A DNA stretch of 12,182 nt, from NCBI GenBank assembly GCA_003222835.1, contig QHXE01000340.1, positions 1 to 12,182 on the forward strand, read 5' to 3'. The DNA is from Acidobacteriota bacterium (GTDB taxonomy: Bacteria > Acidobacteriota > Blastocatellia > Pyrinomonadales > Pyrinomonadaceae). This document shows positions 7,159-12,182 of this stretch, piece by piece. Under the pieces are notes generated by a model that searched no databases, had not been told where the DNA came from, and worked only from the letters and a program-made list of their open reading frames with translations. Both the position numbers and the translations under genes were made by a program. Numbering within the stretch: the first letter of the stretch is position 1; the number at the start of each line of letters is the position of its first letter.

Positions 7159-8574
7159 ATGAACAGAAAAATTCGCGTACTGGTCGTCGACGATGACAGC
7201 CTCTTGCGCAAGCTGCTGACTGAGCAGCTTTCTCGCGCCGAATTTGATGCGGCGCCGGCAGCCAGCGGCAACGAAGCATTAAAGATTTTGGGTGAGTCAG
7301 ATTTTGACGTGGTGCTAATGGACATCATGATGGCCGGCCTCTCCGGCCTCGACGCGCTCCGCGAGATTCGCAAGTTAGAGGACCCGCCCGAAGTCATCAT
7401 GCTTACCGCGGACACATCGCTGGCTACGGGCCTCGAGGCGATGCGTCATGGCGCTTATGATTATCTGACCAAGCCGGCGACCCTTGACGAAACCGAAGCA
7501 GTAATTCGCAAGGCCGATGAAAAGCGGCGGTTGATAAAGCAGAACGCGTCGTTGCGTTCGGTGGCACGGCCCACGAGCAGCGGTGACGAAATACTTCCGA
7601 TCATTCATGAGAACTCCAGGATGGCTGCTGTCGTTGCCCAGGCTGAAACCGCGGCGCGAACTGATTCGACGATTTTGCTTACCGGCGAGTCCGGCACAGG
7701 CAAGGATGTGCTGGCACGCTTCATTCACTCAAAGAGCGCCCGGCAGAGCATGCCGATGCTCACCGTCAACTGTGGCGCGTTTCCCGAGACGCTCTTTGAA
7801 TCGGAATTTTTCGGCCACGAACGCGGCGCTTTCACCGGCGCCAGTTCTTTGCGGCGCGGGTTGCTTGAAGCCTCTGATGGTTCGACGCTTTTCCTGGATG
7901 AGATTGGCGACATGCCGTTGGTGATGCAGGTCAAGCTCTTGCACTTTCTCGAGCAGGGACGTTTTCGGCGCGTAGGCTCGACCCGCGATCAGAATGCTGA
8001 CGTGCGCGTGATCGCTGCAACCAATCGAAGTCTTGCTGACGAGATTGACCACCAACGATTTCGCGCCGACCTTTATTATCGATTGAACGTTTTGTCCTTA
8101 CAGGTGCCGCCATTACGTGAGCGTTCAGAAGACATTCCCAAACTGATCGAATATTTTTTGGGAATTTATCGACAACGCTTCAATCGGCCTAATCTCGATC
8201 TAGCCAGCGAAGCTCGGCAGCTTCTGCAAAGCCACTCCTGGCCGGGCAATGTGCGCGAATTGCGGAATTGCCTGGAACGCGCGGCGGCGCTCTCTCAGGG
8301 TGACATGATCGAAGCTAGTCAAATTCTGTCAGGCGTTGAGAAAACCGGAGTCATCGAAAGTCCCTCCTGGCGGGCCGTCGCTGCCGCGCCGCAACCCGCT
8401 CCGGTTACACTCGAACAACTTGAACGAGAGCACATCCTGCGCATACTCAAAGAGAGCGACGGAAATCGCGAACGCGCCGCCGCCATCCTGGGCATTTCTT
8501 CACGGACTCTCTATCGAAAACTGCGTGAATACGAAACACAGGCACAGTCGGATGGGTTGGCCACGGAGGGCTAA
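7159..8574 (+). CDS. NtrC-family sigma-54-dependent response regulator
   Basis: A 471-residue enhancer-binding protein from the ATG at 7159; a longer frame from 7105 only translates an intergenic repeat. The receiver domain (about 4-118) has the acidic pocket D11-D13, phospho-acceptor D55 in LMDIMM, T83 and K105. The sigma-54 activator AAA+ domain (about 145-370) has Walker A GESGTGK (176-182), GAFTGA (223-228) for sigma-54 contact, Walker B FLDE (245-248) and FRADLYYRLN with the arginine-finger region. The Fis-type helix-turn-helix (about 425-465) reads NRERAAAILGISSRTLYRKL. All features needed for ATP-driven opening of sigma-54 promoters are present. It is probably co-transcribed with the kinase 80 bp upstream, its likely phosphodonor. 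A sigma-54-like promoter about 1 kb downstream is a candidate target. The overall architecture resembles ZraR/AtoC/NtrC, but no specific orthology can be claimed. Confidence 0.95.
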   Translation: MNRKIRVLVVDDDSLLRKLLTEQLSRAEFDAAPAASGNEALKILGESDFDVVLMDIMMAGLSGLDALREIRKLEDPPEVIMLTADTSLATGLEAMRHGAYDYLTKPATLDETEAVIRKADEKRRLIKQNASLRSVARPTSSGDEILPIIHENSRMAAVVAQAETAARTDSTILLTGESGTGKDVLARFIHSKSARQSMPMLTVNCGAFPETLFESEFFGHERGAFTGASSLRRGLLEASDGSTLFLDEIGDMPLVMQVKLLHFLEQGRFRRVGSTRDQNADVRVIAATNRSLADEIDHQRFRADLYYRLNVLSLQVPPLRERSEDIPKLIEYFLGIYRQRFNRPNLDLASEARQLLQSHSWPGNVRELRNCLERAAALSQGDMIEASQILSGVEKTGVIESPSWRAVAAAPQPAPVTLEQLEREHILRILKESDGNRERAAAILGISSRTLYRKLREYETQAQSDGLATEG

Positions 8575-8598
8575 GAGATTGGCGCTACATTGTGGGCC

Positions 8599-8814
8599 TT
8601 AGCTTGTGGTCCCATCGTTCACTTGGTCCTGGTCGATTTTGGCGCATTCCTTACACAACTCACGATCAGGCGGCCTGTCAGACGTCAGGTGCAGCGATGA
8701 TGTCTTCGCCGGGCGATCAATCACGATTGGCACCACGCTTCGACCACACAGCGTACGATCCTTGCTCTCCATAAGCAGGTGATAAAAAGGAGTTGAGGAA
8801 CTCTTGGCGTACAT
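8599..8814 (-). CDS. Small hypothetical protein with a CxxC motif
   Basis: A 71-residue reading frame converging on the response regulator gene, 24 bp past its stop. The protein reads like a natural small zinc-binding-type protein: HLLMESKDRTLCGR near the start and ELCKECAKID (C54, C57) near the end, with H12 and C23 as possible further ligands. The pattern of a H/TLCGR segment followed by a C-x-x-C is seen in many uncharacterised small actinobacterial, phage and environmental proteins. There is no strong Shine-Dalgarno: GAGAG lies about 10 nt upstream, and an internal ATG at 8772 is an alternative start. No function can be assigned, and it may not be expressed. Confidence 0.4.
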   Translation of the reverse strand: MYAKSSSTPFYHLLMESKDRTLCGRSVVPIVIDRPAKTSSLHLTSDRPPDRELCKECAKIDQDQVNDGTTS

Positions 8815-9424
8815 TATGCCAAACTCTCTCTAGTGCCACGTTGGTTGAGAAATTCTTGAACTTGCCGGCCCGCAGGATAAGCTTACAGAAGTCTAATTGT
8901 CGGAGCTAATTCCTTGGAGAGCAAGTCTGGACCTCCGCAGGAAAGGCAAGTTAAGAAGTTCTCGCTAAGTGCTAAAACGGGGATCTGGGGACTGCTAATC
9001 ACTCCATCCTGACACCCGGTAAGCAGTTTGATTAAGACTTCACATTATCGTTGAAATGTACCCCTTGTCTGCCGTCGATAAGCTTCGCGTGACTAAACCT
9101 GCTCCGGCCTTACGGGTCAGAACAGTCAAGCAGCCAAAATCCACAAGCAGCCAGTAGTAGGCAACAATGGAATGACAGACAACGGCTGACGGCCCACGAA
9201 AATGGAGGGACATGGGTATCTCTCCTTTTGAGCAGCTATGGAAAAATGCGAATCCAGAAGATTGCGTATTTTGGAAGAAAAATTGGTTATAAGTCTATGA
9301 CTAAATTCCGCAGCCTTGTACTACTTCAATTGAAAGATGTCAATGGCTTACCCATTGAGTCTGTGACGAAGATCTCAATCCGGGCAAAGTTGTGCTGCAA
9401 GCGTTTCACGCAATCATCCGCTTA
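8815..9424. other. Long spacer with little coding signal; possible gene remnant in its last part
   Basis: No convincing gene, tRNA or CRISPR was found between 8815 and about 9210. From 9212 a 26-codon ORF (MGISPFEQLWKNANPEDC..., stop 9290-9292) follows GGAGGG with a tight 3-nt spacing. Protein-like stretches then appear in alternating frames: FRSLVLLQLKDVNGLPIESV (about 9305-9365, frame of 9228) and DLNPGKVVLQAFHAIIRL (about 9371-9424, frame of 9212). This could be a decayed gene with frameshifts or chance; I do not call a CDS here. Confidence 0.25.
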
Positions 9425-9477
9425 CGCTGACAAATTGTCATTCCCGCTGACAAAACGTCCGCGCCTGTGTCAGGCGC
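9425..9477. promoter_or_regulatory. Tandem dyads, candidate enhancer (UAS) for a sigma-54 activator
   Basis: TGACAAATTGTCA (9428-9440) is a perfect 6-1-6 palindrome. A related imperfect copy, TGACAAAACGTCC (9448-9460, 10 of 13 identical), begins exactly 20 bp later, and both are preceded by CGC. Immediately after comes GCGCCTG-TGT-CAGGCGC (9461-9477), a perfect 7-bp inverted repeat. Their centres lie about 100-140 bp upstream of the sigma-54-like promoter at 9572, and two sites about two helical turns apart is a typical layout for NtrC-family binding. Binding by the nearby regulator is inferred. Confidence 0.45.
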
Positions 9478-9519
9478 TGCCATGCTCTCGAGTTCTCGAT
9501 TCTTTGCCAAGCTAGAGCA

Positions 9520-9541
9520 AAGCCTCGCGGCTTCTTCACTT
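9520..9541 (+). terminator. Weak hairpin terminator candidate
   Basis: AAGCC (9520-9524), TCGC loop, GGCTT (9529-9533), then CTTCACTTT. The stem has 5 bp and the T-tract is broken, so termination would be weak. It could insulate the downstream sigma-54 promoter from upstream transcripts. Confidence 0.25.
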
Positions 9542-9571
9542 TAACTGCTCGAATCAATCAAACCAAGGGCA

Positions 9572-9587
9572 TGGCACGGTGCTTGTA
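9572..9587 (+). promoter_or_regulatory. Sigma-54 (RpoN) -24/-12 promoter candidate
   Basis: TGGCACG-GTGC-TTGTA fits the sigma-54 consensus TGGCACG-N4-TTGCA at every fixed position except the -12 C, which is T here. The -24 GG and the -12 G have the required spacing. Transcription would start near 9598, about 84 nt before the ATG of the secreted DUF11-like gene at 9682. The nearby NtrC-type regulator with an intact GAFTGA motif, and dyads at enhancer distance, raise confidence; the imperfect -12 dinucleotide lowers it. Confidence 0.55.
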
Positions 9588-9681
9588 AAGCAGGCGGTGT
9601 AGTTGATTGTCTGCCATCAATCAGCGAATCCCCGACCAACTCGGAGATTCTCACGTTCCAATGGCCTTTAAGGAGAAGACG

Positions 9682-10200
9682 ATGATCAAGTCGAAGAAAC
9701 GATTTAGCGTGTCCCTAATGGCTGCGCTGACATTATTGGTTGCCGGCGCCGCAGGTTTCGCGCAGCGCCATTTCATGCTTTCGAATGTGGCGCGTCCCGA
9801 GGTGAAGATGCAACTCTCCGCTGCGGTCGAGCGCGAGTCAGGCGCGGTGCCGTTATCAAAGGACACGGTCGTCAGTTCCGGCGACATGCTGGATTGGAGC
9901 ATCACCTCCGAGAATGACGGCAACGGTGCTGCAGTCGAGTATAAAGCCGTCGCCCATATTCCGCGCGGCACAACCTTCGTCGCTGACAGCGCAAAAGCTG
10001 ATGGCGCGAAGGCCTTTTACAGCATCGACAGCGGCAAGTCTTATTCACGCCAGCCCATGATTGAAGAGAAGCAGGCCGACGGATCCAGCAAGCGTGTGCC
10101 CGCGCCCGTTTCGATTTACACCGACGTTCGCTACGAGTGGGCCGATCCGCTCGCGCCGGGCGGCAAGCTGTCCGCTTCTTACAAAGTGCGCGTTAAGTAG
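9682..10200 (+). CDS. Small secreted DUF11-like (CARDB/Ig-like) protein
   Basis: A 172-residue exported protein. The start at 9682 is chosen because AGGAG (9671-9675) stands 6 nt upstream; in-frame starts at 9607 (TTG) and 9661 (ATG) lack a ribosome binding site and would bury the signal peptide. MIKSKKRFSVSLMAALTLLVAGAAGFAQ is a classical Sec signal peptide with cleavage after AGFA. The mature part looks like a single DUF11-type beta-sandwich: VVSSGDMLDWSITSENDGNGAAVEYKAVAHIPRGTTF, then FYSIDSGKSYS and a terminal PLAPGGKLSASYKVRVK. It may act as a surface or secreted structural module; no catalytic motif is seen. A larger DUF11-like gene begins 93 bp downstream on the same strand with no terminator between, so the two probably form an operon read from the sigma-54-like promoter at 9572. 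Confidence 0.85.
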   Translation: MIKSKKRFSVSLMAALTLLVAGAAGFAQRHFMLSNVARPEVKMQLSAAVERESGAVPLSKDTVVSSGDMLDWSITSENDGNGAAVEYKAVAHIPRGTTFVADSAKADGAKAFYSIDSGKSYSRQPMIEEKQADGSSKRVPAPVSIYTDVRYEWADPLAPGGKLSASYKVRVK

Positions 10201-10293
10201 CCCAGCCTCTGATTCTCATAGGCGATCATTTGTGGCTCGTCGGCTCGCCTACTCGCGAAACCCTACGCCCAGCAATTTTTAATGAGGACTATT

Positions 10294-12182
10294 ATGAAGA
10301 ACCGAAGAACACTTGTTACTCCTGCGATTTTGCGCTTACTGATTGCTTTCGCCATTGCTGGTGCGCTTTCAGCGCAGACTGCGGCGCAAACACCCGGCGG
10401 CACTTCGATTTCGAACCAGGCCAGCGCGACCTATTCTGACGGCACCAACAGTTACTCGACGGTTTCGAACACCGTGACGGTAACTGTTTCGAACGTTTCG
10501 GGCCTGGCAATTACGCCGGATGCCGGAACCAATTCGGGCATCGTGGCCGGACAGACCGGAGTGATTTTCAATTTCACCGTTACCAATACCGGCAACTTTA
10601 GCGACAAGGTTCATTTTGTGCCGGGAAGTGCTCACCTGAGCGGTACAAGTCCCGCCACGATTACGCGCGCCGTTATCGACGTGGATAATAGTGGCACCAT
10701 TAACGCCGGCGATACCGATATACTGAGCATTGCCGTGGACTCTGCGAACATTGCCCAGAATGGATCGATCCATGTTCTGGTCGAAGTCAGCGTGAATGCC
10801 GGCGCCACGCCCAGCCAGAGTGTTCAAGTCTTGCTGGGAGACTCTGCCACTGGCGCACCCTCTTATGACAACCAACCGGTTGCCGCACCCAACACGAATG
10901 AGGTGCGAACTGTGTCTGCTTCTTCCGTAAACGGGCAGCGCGAGGCGCGTGGCGATATTTCGGCTTCAGTTAGTGACGATGCGCTGTTGAAACTGACGCT
11001 CACCGCTCCCACCGGACCAGTGGCTACCGGTTCCGACATCACCTACACGTGGCAAGTGTGCAACACTGGTTCGCAAACAGCTTCAGGCGTCACTCTCAAC
11101 GGCTCGACGCAGATCTACATCATCGTGCCGATACCGGTGAACACGGTGTTGAAGTCGGGACAAACTTTCCCGGCAGGGACGCTTTATGCCGACAAGACGA
11201 GTAGTCCGCTGTCGGTTGCACCGTTATCGGCGATATGGAGCGCGACCCCTCCATCACCGCTTTCGAATACGTCGCGCGTCGCTTTTCCAGTCGGCTCGAC
11301 TCTGGCGGCGGGCGCTTGTAGCTCGTTAGTCAACATGAATATGGTCGTCACGATCGACACCGGCGTCAACGCCTCAAACACGATAGACGAAATTGGTGAC
11401 GTGTTCGGTAAGAACAGCCTGGGCACGAATATTACGGATCAGTCGGGCGATAACACGACCAATAATGGCGACGGCAATGCCAACTTCGACGAAGGCTACG
11501 TAGCCGGACCCGGCCACGGTGTCATTTGGCGAACAACGCTAACGCAAACCGGCGCGGTTTTGATTGGGCCGAGCGGAGCGCCCAGCGCAAATGGCCCGAC
11601 CGACAACAACGATGACTACAGCAACAAGAGCGTCAACACCGGCATCGCCGGCGTTGGCCCAGGCGGCGTCACGACCGCGTCCGGCCAACTCGTTTACGTC
11701 AACACGGTTCAGAACACCGGCAATGCGAACGACACGTTTACAATTGACGCGCCGACAGTGCCGGCGGGCTTCACTGTCGAAGTTTCTACCAACGGCGGCA
11801 CAAGCTATACGACAGTATCGGGCGGTGGATCGGTTTCGCTCGCGGTTGGTTTCGGCGCTTCCGCGAATATCAACGTTCGCATCACGGAGCCGGCGGGCCA
11901 GATCGTCCTTACCGGCTATGACATTGTGATTCGCGCAACTTCAACTAACACGCCCGCGTCGTTCAACAAGACGATTGATCGCCTGTATACCGGCTTTGTT
12001 CGATTGGACAAGTCTTCGAGCGTCAGCAATTCGACTGGCGTTGGCGCCGCAACCGATCCCGTTCCGGGCGCGGTCATTACGTACAACATCACTTATTCGA
12101 ACGTTTCCACGTCTAATGGCGACGTCAACTGCGTCAAGTTGACAGTCAGTAACTTGGTCATCACCGAAGATGGACTGGCCGT
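10294..12182 (+). CDS. Large secreted DUF11/beta-strand repeat surface protein, 3'-truncated
   Basis: An open frame from the ATG at 10294 (GAGG at 10284-10287, 6 nt spacing) through the window end; 629 codons are visible with no stop. A Sec signal peptide (KNRR, then hydrophobic ILRLLIAFAIAGALSA, likely cleaved near QTAAQ) precedes a Thr/Ser/Asn/Gly-rich beta-strand protein. Near the N-terminus TSISNQASATYSDGTN and SNTVTVTVSNVSGLAITPD begin the first module. GVIFNFTVTNTGNFSDKV and SDITYTWQVCNTGSQTASGV are DUF11-type 'TNTG' strands, and VYVNTVQNTGNANDTF and VITYNITYSNVST repeat the pattern later. The segment DVDNSGTINAGD (about 10678-10713) matches a 12-residue EF-hand/dockerin-like calcium loop. 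Very low Cys and charge are typical of large cell-surface or extracellular adhesin-like proteins. The C-terminal anchoring domain lies beyond the window, so the mode of attachment is unknown. Confidence 0.88.
   Translation, partial: MKNRRTLVTPAILRLLIAFAIAGALSAQTAAQTPGGTSISNQASATYSDGTNSYSTVSNTVTVTVSNVSGLAITPDAGTNSGIVAGQTGVIFNFTVTNTGNFSDKVHFVPGSAHLSGTSPATITRAVIDVDNSGTINAGDTDILSIAVDSANIAQNGSIHVLVEVSVNAGATPSQSVQVLLGDSATGAPSYDNQPVAAPNTNEVRTVSASSVNGQREARGDISASVSDDALLKLTLTAPTGPVATGSDITYTWQVCNTGSQTASGVTLNGSTQIYIIVPIPVNTVLKSGQTFPAGTLYADKTSSPLSVAPLSAIWSATPPSPLSNTSRVAFPVGSTLAAGACSSLVNMNMVVTIDTGVNASNTIDEIGDVFGKNSLGTNITDQSGDNTTNNGDGNANFDEGYVAGPGHGVIWRTTLTQTGAVLIGPSGAPSANGPTDNNDDYSNKSVNTGIAGVGPGGVTTASGQLVYVNTVQNTGNANDTFTIDAPTVPAGFTVEVSTNGGTSYTTVSGGGSVSLAVGFGASANINVRITEPAGQIVLTGYDIVIRATSTNTPASFNKTIDRLYTGFVRLDKSSSVSNSTGVGAATDPVPGAVITYNITYSNVSTSNGDVNCVKLTVSNLVITEDGLA

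Noticed and set aside
8805..8820. TGGCGTACATTATGCC as a second sigma-54 promoter
   Set aside because: The GG and GC are correctly spaced, but four other consensus positions differ and no gene follows at a sensible distance.
9228..9515. A 95-codon plus-strand ORF starting with TTG
   Set aside because: No ribosome binding site, mixed composition with little protein character in its second half, and overlap with the tandem dyads; treated as non-coding or remnant.
9551..9563. AATCAATCAAACC as an IHF site between enhancer and promoter
   Set aside because: Only the first half of the IHF consensus fits; the TTR half is missing.
9607..9681. Upstream starts for the small DUF11-like protein
   Set aside because: They would place 25 polar residues before the signal peptide and lack a ribosome binding site; AGGAG precedes the ATG at 9682.

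Overview
The window looks like chromosomal DNA from a soil or environmental bacterium with moderate-to-high GC. Several traits suggest the Acidobacteriota, probably Blastocatellia/Pyrinomonadaceae: a large Asp-box (VPS10/sortilin-like) exported protein with glycine-rich inserts, DUF11-type secreted repeat proteins, a DUF433/DUF5615 toxin-antitoxin pair, and short palindromic and tandem repeats scattered between and inside genes. The lineage is an inference from gene style; no rRNA or other phylogenetic marker is present.

Layout. (1) 2-2311 (+): 3' part of a secreted Asp-box beta-propeller protein, closed by a strong hairpin terminator (2332-2370). (2) 4464-2398 (-): three genes in one direction: an RlmI-type 23S rRNA (cytosine-C5) methyltransferase, then a DUF433 antitoxin and a DUF5615 PIN-like toxin whose stop and start codons abut exactly. 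The methyltransferase carries an in-frame insertion of about 135 bp bounded by 24-bp inverted repeats. (3) 4724-8574 (+): a soluble GAF-PAS-PAS-PAS histidine kinase and an NtrC-family sigma-54 activator, with a palindromic repeat of one family in front of each. (4) 8575-9681: about 1.1 kb with little convincing coding sequence: one small reverse-strand CxxC ORF, possible gene remnants, tandem dyads and a near-consensus sigma-54 promoter. (5) 9682-12182 (+): a small secreted DUF11-like protein, then the 5' part of a large secreted DUF11/beta-strand repeat protein that runs off the window.

The most interesting reading is that regions 3-5 form one regulatory unit. The kinase/NtrC pair would act on the sigma-54 promoter at 9572-9587 through dyad sites at 9425-9477, which lie at typical enhancer distance, and so control production of the two surface or secreted repeat proteins. 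The motifs are visible in the sequence; the regulatory link is inferred. The second notable item is the palindromic element inserted in frame within the rRNA methyltransferase gene, resembling in architecture the protein-coding palindromic elements known from Rickettsia.
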